Counted from the first letter of the stretch, positions 34,120 through 43,415 are shown. The stretch is DNA of 64,000 nt from DASRWI01 sp035654655 (GCA_035654655.1 DASRWI010000021.1:1-64000), one strand, 5' to 3'. The notes: generated by a model from the sequence alone, not told the origin. Program-made: numbers and translations.

Positions 34120-35457
34120 ATGGGAAGATTTACAGATACCTTCAGGAACATTTTTAAGATTCACGAGCTTCGTCAAAGAATCTTATACACTTTAGCTCTT
34201 CTAATTATTGTTAGAGTTGGAGCTCATATTTCTATACCCGGTGTAGATGCTGGTTTAATACGCCAAGTATCAAGCAGACAGTCAGGCAATGACCTTTTTG
34301 GATTGTATGACTTGTTTGTGGGAGGTGCTTTTTCTAATGCAGCTATTTTTGCATTAGGTATTATGCCTTATATCTCCGCATCGATTATTATACAGTTGTT
34401 TGGAGCAGTAATTCCTTACTTCCAAAAGTTACAACAGGAAGGTGAAGAAGGAAGAAAAAAGATTACACAGTTAACCCGTTATGGTACTGTTTTAATTTCT
34501 GCAATGCAAGCATGGGGCGTTACAGTTAAATTACGTCATACTGATATTGGTAATGGTAATTTCTTAATTCCTATGGAATCTCAAACATTCGGTTGGATTC
34601 TTTCTACTATCGTTATCCTTACTGCAGGTACAGTCTTTATGATGTGGTTAGGTGAGCAGATTACAGATAAAGGAATTGGAAATGGTATTTCATTGATCAT
34701 TTTCATTGGTATCATTGATAGATTTATACCGGCTTTATTGGATGAATTTACTTTAATTAAATCTGAAACAAGCAGATTAATTCCAGAAGTTATCATCCTT
34801 ATTGTTATGGTTCTAATTATTGCAGGAGTTGTTCTCGTAACCCAGGGAACAAGAAGGATTCCGGTGCAGTATGCAAAACGAGTCGTTGGAAGAAAAGTAT
34901 ATGGTGGAGTTACCCAGTATATTCCATTAAGAGTAAACACCGCAGGAGTAATGCCTATTATCTTTGCTCAGTCTATTATGTTTATTCCAAGTACTGTTTT
35001 ATCATTTTTCCCAAATAACGAAACATTACAGACAATTGCTGGTTATTTATCCTATCAATCATTTACATATGCATTTATATATGCGTTAATGATTATCTTC
35101 TTTACATATTTCTATACTGCAATTGCATTTAACCCTAAAGATGTTGCAGATAATATGAAGAAACAGGGTGGTTTCGTTCCTGGTATTAGACCTGGAAAGC
35201 AAACCTCCGATTTTATTGATAATATTTTAACAAAAATAACTTTACCTGGTTCTATTTTCCTTGCAATAATAGCAATACTTCCTACTTTCGTTTCTAAGTG
35301 GGGTGTAACTCCAAGAATGTCTCAATTCTTTGGAGGCACAAGCTTGCTGATTGTTGTAGGTGTTGCATTAGATACCTTACAGCAGATTGAATCTCATTTA
35401 TTGATGAGACATTATGATGGTTTTATGAAGTCAGGTAAGATTAAAGGTCGCAGATAA
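34120..35457 (+). CDS. secY: Preprotein translocase subunit SecY
   Basis: Channel of the Sec translocon, 445 residues with ten predicted membrane helices. Conserved plug and helix-2 region (SIPGVDAG, LGIMPYISASIIIQLFG), cytoplasmic loop RRIPVQYAKRVVGRK and C-terminal QQIESHLLMRHYDGFMK. Works with SecE (9118-9300) and SecD/SecF (55003-58156) encoded in the same window. Confidence 0.97.
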   Translation: MGRFTDTFRNIFKIHELRQRILYTLALLIIVRVGAHISIPGVDAGLIRQVSSRQSGNDLFGLYDLFVGGAFSNAAIFALGIMPYISASIIIQLFGAVIPYFQKLQQEGEEGRKKITQLTRYGTVLISAMQAWGVTVKLRHTDIGNGNFLIPMESQTFGWILSTIVILTAGTVFMMWLGEQITDKGIGNGISLIIFIGIIDRFIPALLDEFTLIKSETSRLIPEVIILIVMVLIIAGVVLVTQGTRRIPVQYAKRVVGRKVYGGVTQYIPLRVNTAGVMPIIFAQSIMFIPSTVLSFFPNNETLQTIAGYLSYQSFTYAFIYALMIIFFTYFYTAIAFNPKDVADNMKKQGGFVPGIRPGKQTSDFIDNILTKITLPGSIFLAIIAILPTFVSKWGVTPRMSQFFGGTSLLIVVGVALDTLQQIESHLLMRHYDGFMKSGKIKGRR

Positions 35458-35460
35458 AAA

Positions 35461-36228
35461 TTGATTTTAATTAAATCAAAAAAAGAAGTAGATTTTATTA
35501 GAGAGAGTTGTAAGATTGTTGCTGAAACTCTTCAATTAGTTAAGAGATACGTTAGAGTTGGTGGTACTACAGGTGAGTTAGATAAGATAGCAGAAGATTA
35601 CATAATGAGTAATAATGCAAGAGCCGCTTTTAAAGGTTATTCACAAGGTGGTTCTTCAATAGATTTTCCGGGTACTATTTGTTCAAGTATTGATGATGAA
35701 GTGGTTCACGGAATTCCTGGTAGCAGGGCTCTTAAAAATGGTGAAATTATATCAATTGATGTTGGTGTTGAAAAAAACGGTTATTATGGTGATGCTGCTT
35801 TAACAGTAGCTGTAGGTGAAATTAGTAATGAAAAGTCCCAATTAATGAAAGTTACTGAAGAATCATTATATTTGGGTATAGAACAGGCAAGAGAAGGTAA
35901 TAGATTATTCGATATCTCGGCAGCTGTTCAGGAACATGTTGAAAGTAATGGCTTTTCCATTGTTCGCGATTTATGTGGTCACGGATGCGGAAAATATTTG
36001 CACGAAGATCCTTCAATTCCAAATTTTGGAAAAAAAGGTACTGGTGCAAAATTAAAAGCTGGTATGACATTAGCAATTGAACCGATGGTTAATCTTGGTT
36101 CTTATAAAGTTAAAACCGGAATTGATGGATGGACAATATTAACTTCGGATAATATGCCATCAGCTCATTTTGAACATACTATTTTAGTAACAAAAGATAA
36201 ACCTGAAATACTAACAATTAATGGCTAA
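35461..36228 (+). CDS. map: Methionine aminopeptidase, type I
   Basis: Removes the N-terminal Met from new proteins. The five metal ligands are in place: D100, D111, H174, E207 and E238, each three residues later than in the E. coli enzyme; H83 matches the substrate-binding His. 255 residues, TTG start 3 nt after secY, and the last 8 nt overlap infA. adk, which often sits between secY and map, is absent. Confidence 0.97.
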   Translation: MILIKSKKEVDFIRESCKIVAETLQLVKRYVRVGGTTGELDKIAEDYIMSNNARAAFKGYSQGGSSIDFPGTICSSIDDEVVHGIPGSRALKNGEIISIDVGVEKNGYYGDAALTVAVGEISNEKSQLMKVTEESLYLGIEQAREGNRLFDISAAVQEHVESNGFSIVRDLCGHGCGKYLHEDPSIPNFGKKGTGAKLKAGMTLAIEPMVNLGSYKVKTGIDGWTILTSDNMPSAHFEHTILVTKDKPEILTING

Positions 36229-36439
36229 ACAAGGACCAATAAAAGTAGATGGTATCATAACTGATACATTACCCAATGCACACTTTAAGGTGAAGCTCGA
36301 TAATGGTCATGAAATTTTAGCTCATATTTCAGGCAAAATGAGAATGCATTTTATAAAGATTTTAGTAGGAGATAAGGTATCAATAGAATTATCTCCTTAT
36401 GATTTAACAAAAGGTAGAATTACCTACAGATACAAATAA
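36221..36439 (+). CDS. infA: Translation initiation factor IF-1
   Basis: 72-residue OB-fold factor that blocks the A site during initiation: VDGIITDTLPNAHFKVKLDNGHEILAHISGKMRMHFI. Its ATG lies inside the end of map (8-nt overlap), implying translational coupling. Confidence 0.96.
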   Translation: MAKQGPIKVDGIITDTLPNAHFKVKLDNGHEILAHISGKMRMHFIKILVGDKVSIELSPYDLTKGRITYRYK

Positions 36440-36452
36440 TTGGAGCATACAA

Positions 36453-36566
36453 ATGAAAGTTAGATCGTCTGTAAAAAAGATATGCGATAACTGTAAAATT
36501 ATAAAACGTAAAGGGGTTGTACGGGTAATCTGTAAAAACCCAAAACATAAACAACGTCAAGGTTAA
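36453..36566 (+). CDS. rpmJ: 50S ribosomal protein L36, zinc-binding form
   Basis: 37 residues: MKVRSSVKKICDNCKIIKRK then ICKNPKHKQRQG. The zinc ribbon C11, C14, C27, H32 is complete. A TTGGAG site precedes the ATG. It occupies its usual place between infA and rpsM and is easy to miss because of its length. Confidence 0.97.
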   Translation: MKVRSSVKKICDNCKIIKRKGVVRVICKNPKHKQRQG

Positions 36567-36591
36567 TTTTAATAAGTAAGGAGAAGTTTAA

Positions 36592-36975
36592 TTGGCTCGT
36601 ATAGCTGGTGTTGATTTACCAAAAAATAAAAAAGTCTTATACGGACTTCAATATATATTCGGCGTTGGACCTTTTATTTCAGCTACTGTTTTAGAAAAAG
36701 CTGGTGTTAATCCTGAAAAAAAGGTTAGCGATCTGAATGACGAAGAAATTGCTCATATTAGAGCAATATTAACCTCCGACTTTAAAGTTGAAGGTGCTCT
36801 TCGTTCAGAAGTACAACAGAACATTAAGAGATTGATGGACATAGGCGCGTACAGAGGTGTTAGGCATAGAAGAAGTTTACCGGTTAGAGGACAGAGAACA
36901 AGAACAAATTCTCGTACACGTAAAGGTAAGAGAAAAACTGTTGCCGGCAAGAAAAAAGCACCATCTAAGAAATAA
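36592..36975 (+). CDS. rpsM: 30S ribosomal protein S13
   Basis: 127 residues, MARIAGVDLPKNKKVLYGLQYIFGVG, with RHRRSLPVRGQRTRTNSRTRKG and a Lys-rich tail that reaches P-site tRNA. Start TTG at 36592 after AAGGAG. Opens the alpha unit, and no separate promoter was found. Confidence 0.97.
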   Translation: MARIAGVDLPKNKKVLYGLQYIFGVGPFISATVLEKAGVNPEKKVSDLNDEEIAHIRAILTSDFKVEGALRSEVQQNIKRLMDIGAYRGVRHRRSLPVRGQRTRTNSRTRKGKRKTVAGKKKAPSKK

Positions 36976-37002
36976 ATAATTGATAATTTGGAGGTTTAAG
37001 TT

Positions 37003-37389
37003 TTGGCTAAAGTTGTAAAAAAAACAAAAAAGAAAGCACATGTTGATTCCAATGGAGTTGCACATATTAAAGCAACTTTCAACAACGTTATTGTTACAAT
37101 AACCGATATTTATGGAAATACAATTTCATGGTCATCTGCCGGTAAGAATGGATTTAAAGGATCAAGAAAAAATACACCATTTGCTGCTCAAGTTTCTGCA
37201 GAAGCCGCTGCTAAAGAAGCTTTTGATTTAGGTTTAAGAAGAATTGAAGTTTTTGTTAAAGGTCCTGGTTCTGGTAGAGAAGCAGCCATCAGAGCTTTAA
37301 ACACAGCTGGTTTAGAAGTTAGTTCAATTAAAGATGTTACACCCATTCCTCACAATGGCTGCAGACCGCCTAAGAGGAGAAGAGTATAA
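37003..37389 (+). CDS. rpsK: 30S ribosomal protein S11
   Basis: 128 residues: ATFNNVIVTITDIYGNTISWSSAG, KGPGSGREAAIRAL and the C-terminal DVTPIPHNGCRPPKRRRV. TTG start at 37003 with a GGAGG site. Normal position after rpsM. Confidence 0.97.
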   Translation: MAKVVKKTKKKAHVDSNGVAHIKATFNNVIVTITDIYGNTISWSSAGKNGFKGSRKNTPFAAQVSAEAAAKEAFDLGLRRIEVFVKGPGSGREAAIRALNTAGLEVSSIKDVTPIPHNGCRPPKRRRV

Positions 37390-37410
37390 ATTTTGGAGAA
37401 TAAAAAATAA

Positions 37411-38037
37411 ATGGCAAGATATAAAGATTCAGTTTGTAAATTGTGCAGAAGAGAAAGACAAAAACTTTTCTTAAAAGGACAAAAATGTTATACAGAAAAA
37501 TGTCCTGTTGAAATTAGAGCTTACCCTCCGGGACAGCATGGTGTTTCAAGAAGAGCTAAGGTCTCAGAATATGGTGTTCAGCTTAGAGAAAAACAGAAGA
37601 TTAAAAGATTATATGGTTTGCTCGAATCTCAGTTTAGAAAATATTTTGAAATGGCTAATAAGGCAAAAGGTATTACAGGTGAAAACCTTGTTAAAATTTT
37701 AGAAAGCCGTTTAGACAACGTTGTATTTAGATTAGGGTTCGCTTCTTCAAGAAAACAGGCTCGTCAGTTAATAAGACACAGACACTTTGTTGTTAATGAA
37801 AGATTAGTTGATATTCCTTCTTACTTATTAAAAGCCGGTGATAAGATTGTTATTAAAGATAAGAGTAAGAAATTAGATGCTATTCATGGCTCTTTAAAAA
37901 GAGTTAAAGATAGTACTTACGGTTGGTTAAGTGTTGATAAAGCATCTCTATCCGGTACATTTTTACAAGTACCTGAGAGAGCTGATGTTCCTTTGAATGC
38001 AAACGAACAATTAGTTGTTGAGCTTTATTCTAAATAA
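37411..38037 (+). CDS. rpsD: 30S ribosomal protein S4, zinc-binding form
   Basis: Primary 16S-binding protein of 208 residues. The N-terminus contains four cysteines C9, C12, C26, C31, as in zinc-containing Thermus S4. The S4 domain (LESRLDNVVFRLGFASSRKQARQLIRHRHFVVNE) follows. In enterobacteria S4 regulates the alpha operon; I did not find the pseudoknot here. Confidence 0.97.
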   Translation: MARYKDSVCKLCRRERQKLFLKGQKCYTEKCPVEIRAYPPGQHGVSRRAKVSEYGVQLREKQKIKRLYGLLESQFRKYFEMANKAKGITGENLVKILESRLDNVVFRLGFASSRKQARQLIRHRHFVVNERLVDIPSYLLKAGDKIVIKDKSKKLDAIHGSLKRVKDSTYGWLSVDKASLSGTFLQVPERADVPLNANEQLVVELYSK

Positions 38038-38069
38038 TAATATTTAAAGATAAAATTTAGGGTTAATAA

Positions 38070-39065
38070 ATGAACCTTTCATATATAAAGATGCCGGAAA
38101 CATTGGTTCTTGATGAAAGTAGTTATACAAATACATTTGGTAAATTTGTTCTTCAGCCATTAGAAAGAAGTTATGGAGTTACACTTGGTAACTCATTAAG
38201 AAGAGTTTTGTTATCATCTTTACCTGGTGCTGCAATTACTGCAGTTAAGTTTAGCGGAGTATTGCATGAATTTACCACTGTTGAAGGTGTGGTTGAAGAT
38301 ATTTCTGAGATCATTCTTAACTTAAAACAAGTTAGAATGAAATTTTTGAATAAAAAACCTAACAAAATAGATATTACTTTTAACGGCGAAGGTGAATTCA
38401 CTGCTGCCGATATTCAAAAACATAGCTCAGAAGTTGAGATTTTAAATCCTGAATTACATATTGCTACTCTTAATACTAATGCAAAATTTGATGTCGAACT
38501 TAGAGTAGGTAAAGGTAAGGGTTATGTTACTGCGTCTGAAAACGTTTCTCCAGAACATACAATTGGAGTTATTCCAATCGACTCTATCTTCACACCAATT
38601 AAAAATGTAAGATACGATGTAGAGAACGTACGTATTGGTGATAAAAACGATTACGAAAAATTAACTATTGAAGTTACAACCGATGGTTCTATTACTCCTG
38701 ATGATGCAGTAACTCAAGCTGCAAAAATTCTTAGAGATCATATTCAATTATTTATTAATTTTGATATCGATCAGGAAGAAGAACAAGCTATTAGTGCAAA
38801 AGATAGCGAAAGAGAAAGAGTTAAAAAAATATTACTTACTAATGTAGATGACTTGGAATTAAGTGTTAGATCTCATAACTGTTTAAAAGCAGCTAACATT
38901 AAAACTCTTGGTGATTTAGTAAGAAAAGATGAATCAGAAATGTTAAGATTTAGAAACTTTGGTAGAAAATCTTTAGCAGAATTAATGGAAATAGTTGAAA
39001 CATTAGGCCTTGAATTTGGTATGGATGTAGACGGTTACATTAAAGAAGATTCTGATATTTCTTAA
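38070..39065 (+). CDS. rpoA: DNA-directed RNA polymerase subunit alpha
   Basis: 331 residues. N-terminal dimerisation domain with LEPLERSYGVTLGNSLRRVLLSS-type sequence (about 30-55) and a C-terminal domain with helix-hairpin-helix motifs (VRSHNCLKAANIKTLGDLVRKDESEMLRFRNFGRKSL by composition) that contacts UP elements and activators. Both domains are complete. In the alpha unit between rpsD and rplQ. Confidence 0.97.
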   Translation: MNLSYIKMPETLVLDESSYTNTFGKFVLQPLERSYGVTLGNSLRRVLLSSLPGAAITAVKFSGVLHEFTTVEGVVEDISEIILNLKQVRMKFLNKKPNKIDITFNGEGEFTAADIQKHSSEVEILNPELHIATLNTNAKFDVELRVGKGKGYVTASENVSPEHTIGVIPIDSIFTPIKNVRYDVENVRIGDKNDYEKLTIEVTTDGSITPDDAVTQAAKILRDHIQLFINFDIDQEEEQAISAKDSERERVKKILLTNVDDLELSVRSHNCLKAANIKTLGDLVRKDESEMLRFRNFGRKSLAELMEIVETLGLEFGMDVDGYIKEDSDIS

Positions 39066-39110
39066 CATAAAATTGATAAACTAAAAATTTTAAGATTAAA
39101 GGTTATTTAA

Positions 39111-39584
39111 ATGAGACATAGAGTTAGAGGCAAAAAATTAGGAAGAACAGCCAGCCATAGAAGTGCTTTAATGAATTCACTTGCTACTTCTTTGTTAAAA
39201 TATAAAAGAATTAAGACTACTGTTGTTAAAGCTAAAGAAGCAAGAAGCTATGTTGAGTCTTTAATTACTAAAGCTAAGAAAAATGATTTACACGCAAGAA
39301 GAGAAATTATGAGATTTATCCACGATAAAGAAGTGGTTAAAGAATTGTTTAGTGAAATCATTGAAAGAGTTGGCGATAGACCAGGTGGATATACAAGAGT
39401 TATCAAACTTGGAAATAGAATGGGTGACGCAGCAGATATGGCTATCTTAGAATTAGTTGATTATAATGATGTTGCTAATAAGAAAGCTGAAGAAATAAAA
39501 GAAAAGAAAGAAGCTAAAGCTCAGAGCAAACGTGAAAAGAAAAACACTGAAGTTTCAGATGCTAAAGTAGTAGAAGAAAAATAA
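39111..39584 (+). CDS. rplQ: 50S ribosomal protein L17, extended C-terminus
   Basis: 157 residues: MRHRVRGKKLGRTASHRSALM, with the core ending near residue 122 and then a Lys/Glu-rich tail of about 35 residues (EIKEKKEAKAQSKREKK). Such tails are common in Bacteroidetes/Chlorobi L17. Last gene of the ribosomal array; a strong terminator follows. Confidence 0.96.
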   Translation: MRHRVRGKKLGRTASHRSALMNSLATSLLKYKRIKTTVVKAKEARSYVESLITKAKKNDLHARREIMRFIHDKEVVKELFSEIIERVGDRPGGYTRVIKLGNRMGDAADMAILELVDYNDVANKKAEEIKEKKEAKAQSKREKKNTEVSDAKVVEEK

Positions 39585-39608
39585 TTTCTAAGTAAAATTT
39601 ATTATTTT

Positions 39609-39645
39609 AAGAGTAATTGGTTTTCCCAATTACTCTTTTTTTTTA
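39609..39645 (+). terminator. Rho-independent terminator of the ribosomal protein array
   Basis: A 12-bp perfect stem, AAGAGTAATTGG (39609-39620) with CCAATTACTCTT (39626-39637), a 5-nt loop and a run of T residues. The engB ATG begins only a few bases after the T run. Confidence 0.95.
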
Positions 39646-39648
39646 TAT

Positions 39649-40236
39649 ATGTTTGAAAATCCAAGATACATAAAGTCAGTATACAACTTAAAGGACCTTG
39701 TTAAAGATAATATTCCTGAGGTAATATTATGCGGCAGGTCTAATGTTGGTAAATCATCTTTTATAAATAGCATTTTTAACAAAAAAAACCTTGCAAAAAC
39801 AAGCTCAACCCCGGGCAAAACCCGTTCAATAAATTACTATTTAATTGATGAACACTTTTATTTAGTTGACTTACCCGGTTATGGTTACGCTAAGACAAGT
39901 AAAACTGAAAGAGAAGCCTGGCAGAAATTAATTACTGATTACATCTTAACATCAAAAAAAATAGTTTTGGCACTTCATTTTGTAGACAGCAGACATAATC
40001 CAACAAATCTTGATTTAAATCTTAATGCCTTGCTTAATGAAAGCGATATTCCTGGTATTGTTATTTTAAGTAAGGCTGATAAATTAAAACAATCAGAAAT
40101 GGCTAATGCCAAAAGGGCAGTCCAGGAAATTTTCCCGGAACTTATTTACGGGGAAAACCTTTTTTTCTATTCATCAGTTAAGCTTACTAATAAAAAAGAA
40201 ATCTTAAAAAGATTCTCAGCTTTATTTTATAAATAA
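39649..40236 (+). CDS. engB: Ribosome biogenesis GTPase EngB (YsxC/YihA)
   Basis: Small GTPase needed for late 50S assembly. G1 GRSNVGKS at 29-36, switch and G3 DLPGYGY starting at 74, G4 SKAD at 141-144. 195 residues, normal. The ATG follows the terminator so closely that no Shine-Dalgarno or promoter fits between them. An initiation site inside the terminator hairpin, leaderless translation or readthrough is needed to explain expression. Confidence 0.95.
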   Translation: MFENPRYIKSVYNLKDLVKDNIPEVILCGRSNVGKSSFINSIFNKKNLAKTSSTPGKTRSINYYLIDEHFYLVDLPGYGYAKTSKTEREAWQKLITDYILTSKKIVLALHFVDSRHNPTNLDLNLNALLNESDIPGIVILSKADKLKQSEMANAKRAVQEIFPELIYGENLFFYSSVKLTNKKEILKRFSALFYK

Positions 40237-40338
40237 GCTTCTTCCATTTAATCGAAAATGTTTAAATACATCTTTACTAATAAAAAAATTATTTTTCATC
40301 TATTTATATTTTGCTATTCTTTTTATTTTGATTTATAT

Positions 40339-40346
40339 TATTTTTG
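40339..40346 (+). promoter_or_regulatory. Possible -7 element upstream of the GAF protein gene
   Basis: TATTTTTG matches TAnnTTTG, 31 nt before the ATG. The nearest suitable TTG (40311-40313) is 25 nt away, longer than the other promoters here, so support is weak. Confidence 0.3.
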
Positions 40347-40377
40347 TTATTCACATTCTGTAGAAGGTGCTTACTAG

Positions 40378-42237
40378 ATGGATCGTATACAGAAAAAACG
40401 ATTACTCATTTATATAATAATACCCGTATTAGTGATATTATCCTTACTGTTTGATAATATAATAGTAAGGTCTGTTTTAGCATTATTAATATTAGTATAT
40501 ACCGGATTTATAATCTTCTTAAGAGATTCCTTCAGCTTTGGCAGGGATGAAGTTCAAACAGTTGAAACTCCAACTGTTGATGAGCCAAGGTATGAACCGC
40601 CTGTTTATAAACCGGATTTAGATGAATCTTTTGAAATTGTTGGAGGAAAATCAGTTTCCGTTAAAAGAATTGAAACAGGATTTTCTGACTTCAAACAGCA
40701 GCGTACTACTATTATGCCTCCGGATTTAAAAGAAAGATTTGAAGAAATAGTAAATGAAACTATCCCTCAGGGAATAGGTCATGATGGTCAATTTGAATTT
40801 GTACTTGAAAAAATATTAACAGTTATACGTGATATTTTTCAGGCTCATTCGGCTATTTTCTTCTGGTATAATAAGAAAAAAGAAAAATTAGCTATCGAAG
40901 GTTTTTCAACGAGTTCGGATGAACTTGAAAAAAGAAAATTTGATATTGAAGATGATATTCTTAGCAAAATAGTTCGGACTGCTGAACCTGAATTATTAAA
41001 TGATATTTCATCAGTTGCAGAAGCTGATGTTATTAGATACTATACTAATGTTCAAGGTATTAAAAGTTTTGTTGGTGTTCCAATCTTTTATGGTAAGAAC
41101 CTGATTGCGATTATTTCTGTTGACTCAAGGTCAGAGGATGCTTTTGGTATAGAAACGATTTATACTCTTGGCAGATTTGTAAGAGTAATAACAATGATGA
41201 TTACATTGTTTGAAGAAAAACATTCTGAATCTGTCTCGCAACAAAGATTGAGCAGTTTATTAGGATTGATTACACCTGAATCAAAATTAGATTCTGAAGA
41301 AGACATAATTTCATCAATTCAGAACTTTGTAACGAATTTAATTCCATTCGATGCCTTTGCTTTTACTTATTATGACCCTATTGCACAAAAATTTAAAATC
41401 ATAAAAGTTATTAATAGAACTACATTGAAGTACGTTGGTGAACATCTTGAAATTGATTTAATGGGAAGTTCTACAGGTAAAGCTATTTTAACCGGAACCC
41501 CAATTAAAATAGATGATACTTCAAATATTGATTGTGTAAGGTATTCAAAAGTAGAAGATATAAATTTTGATGGTTCGTTCCTATCTATTCCAATTATGTT
41601 TAATGAACAGAATTATGGAGTAATAAGTTTTGAGAGCCTAAAAAAGGTTGCTTATTCTAATTCAGATGTAAACTTCTTAAGAAATTCTGCTAATTTATTA
41701 GCTTATATCATTTATTCTTATTCAACTCAAAAATTATTAAAAAATTTACTTGCTGTTGATGTTGAAACCAGAACTTTAAACCTTGATACATTTAAGAGTA
41801 GATTAGAAAGTGACCTTTATAAAGCTGACTTGATGAAGGTTCCCGGTGCTTTAGCGTTAATTAGAATAGATGATTTTATTGAACAGGAGTCATTGTTTGA
41901 TGGTAACCCTTTCCCTAAAGTCTTATCAACTATTACAGAAATAATTGCAGGTGAAATGTCACCATTAAACTTATTAGGCAGAGTCAGTGAAAAAGTTTTC
42001 GCAGTTTATTTCTTTAATGCAACAACTAAAGATGTTTTTATTTGGGCAGAAAAGCTGCGTGTAAAAATTGCACGTAAACCTATTGCAGTGGTATCTAAGC
42101 AGACAACTTATACAGTATCAATAGGTGTTGCATCGGCAGCAAACAAAAATGATGTAGCTGAAATTTTGTACAATGCTAATCTCGCATTACAGAAAGCCCT
42201 TGAAAGAGGTGGTAACGCTGTTAAAAATATTAATTAG
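40378..42237 (+). CDS. Membrane-anchored tandem-GAF protein with degenerate GGDEF domain
   Basis: Unnamed signalling protein of 619 residues. Two hydrophobic segments at about 8-27 and 29-47 anchor it, followed by a Pro/Glu-rich linker to about 120. Two GAF-like domains come next, about 135-280 and 300-450, and a C-terminal diguanylate-cyclase-like fold at about 460-615. In the last domain the GGDEF signature is replaced by SEKVF (537-541, after LGRV), while the TYTVSIGVASA strand and the NLALQKALERGGNAV helix of the fold remain. It should therefore not make cyclic-di-GMP and may act as a receptor or scaffold. Its neighbours are engB upstream and deoB 5 nt downstream. Confidence 0.8.
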   Translation: MDRIQKKRLLIYIIIPVLVILSLLFDNIIVRSVLALLILVYTGFIIFLRDSFSFGRDEVQTVETPTVDEPRYEPPVYKPDLDESFEIVGGKSVSVKRIETGFSDFKQQRTTIMPPDLKERFEEIVNETIPQGIGHDGQFEFVLEKILTVIRDIFQAHSAIFFWYNKKKEKLAIEGFSTSSDELEKRKFDIEDDILSKIVRTAEPELLNDISSVAEADVIRYYTNVQGIKSFVGVPIFYGKNLIAIISVDSRSEDAFGIETIYTLGRFVRVITMMITLFEEKHSESVSQQRLSSLLGLITPESKLDSEEDIISSIQNFVTNLIPFDAFAFTYYDPIAQKFKIIKVINRTTLKYVGEHLEIDLMGSSTGKAILTGTPIKIDDTSNIDCVRYSKVEDINFDGSFLSIPIMFNEQNYGVISFESLKKVAYSNSDVNFLRNSANLLAYIIYSYSTQKLLKNLLAVDVETRTLNLDTFKSRLESDLYKADLMKVPGALALIRIDDFIEQESLFDGNPFPKVLSTITEIIAGEMSPLNLLGRVSEKVFAVYFFNATTKDVFIWAEKLRVKIARKPIAVVSKQTTYTVSIGVASAANKNDVAEILYNANLALQKALERGGNAVKNIN

Positions 42238-42242
42238 AGTGA

Positions 42243-43415
42243 ATGAATAATTTTGTAGTATTAGTTTTGGATGGTGTGGGCGTTGGTGAACTTCCGGATG
42301 CACATTTATATAATGATGAGGGGAGTAATACTTTATTTGCAATTGCTAATCATATCGGTGGACTATCACTTCCTAATTTTGAAAGACTTGGTTTAGGAAA
42401 TATTATTGATATTCCTGGAATCAAAAAAGTTGATAATCCTTTAGCATCCTATGGAAAGTGTAACGAAAAATCTAAAGGAAAAGATTCTACAACAGGTCAT
42501 TGGGAAATTGGCGGCTTATTCGTTGATACTGATTTTTCATATTTCCCAAATGGTTTTGATAAAGAAATAATTGATGACTTTATAAAACTAACCGGTGTAA
42601 AAGGAGTTCTTGGCAACATTGCTGTATCAGGAACTGAAATTATCAAAGAACTTGGTGATGAACACGTTCGAACCGGCTTTCCTATTGTTTACACATCAGC
42701 TGATTCAGTTTTTCAGATAGCTGCACACGAAGAAATTATCCCATTAAATGAGCAATATAGAATTTGTGAAATTACTCGTCAGAAGGTATTAGCTGCACCT
42801 TTAAATGTAGGAAGAGTAATTGCTCGTCCTTTTATTGGCACATCTGGAAATTATACACGTACAGTTAACAGAAAAGATTTTTCCTTAGACCCTCCTGAAG
42901 ATACAATTTTAGATGTCTTGCAAAAAGCAGATATTAAAACAATTGCAATTGGAAAGATTAATGACTTATTCAATTACAAGGGTATTGATGTTCAGGTAAA
43001 ATCAAAAAGCAATAAAGAAGGCTGCGAAAAAATTGTTAAGTGTTTGAAAGAAAACAATAATAGTTTTATTTTTATAAATCTTGTAGACTTTGATGTATAC
43101 TATGGTCACAGAAATGATCCTGAAGGATTTGCTATAGCTCTAAAAGATTTTGATGATTTTATTCCTCAGCTATTAAATAGTTTAGATAATACTGATCATT
43201 TAATAATTTCTTCAGACCATGGCAATGACCCGGTAACTCCAAGTACTGATCATAGCCGTGAGTATACACCTTTGTTGTATTATACTTCTGTAGCTAAGAA
43301 AACTGGTAGTCTTGGAGTAAGAGAAACTTTTTCCGATATCGGAAAAACTGTAGCAGATTTTTACAAAGCTCCTAATAATCTAAAAGGTAGTACCTTTCTT
43401 TTGGGACAAAAATAA
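42243..43415 (+). CDS. deoB: Phosphopentomutase
   Basis: Interconverts ribose 1-phosphate and ribose 5-phosphate (and the deoxy forms) in nucleoside salvage. Alkaline-phosphatase-superfamily fold with D10 in VLVLDGVGVGELPDA, the phosphorylated Thr in KDSTTGHWE (Thr84), and the metal site SSDHGNDPVTPSTDHSREYTP. 390 residues, full length. Begins 5 nt after the GAF protein gene, so probably in the same transcript. Confidence 0.95.
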   Translation: MNNFVVLVLDGVGVGELPDAHLYNDEGSNTLFAIANHIGGLSLPNFERLGLGNIIDIPGIKKVDNPLASYGKCNEKSKGKDSTTGHWEIGGLFVDTDFSYFPNGFDKEIIDDFIKLTGVKGVLGNIAVSGTEIIKELGDEHVRTGFPIVYTSADSVFQIAAHEEIIPLNEQYRICEITRQKVLAAPLNVGRVIARPFIGTSGNYTRTVNRKDFSLDPPEDTILDVLQKADIKTIAIGKINDLFNYKGIDVQVKSKSNKEGCEKIVKCLKENNNSFIFINLVDFDVYYGHRNDPEGFAIALKDFDDFIPQLLNSLDNTDHLIISSDHGNDPVTPSTDHSREYTPLLYYTSVAKKTGSLGVRETFSDIGKTVADFYKAPNNLKGSTFLLGQK

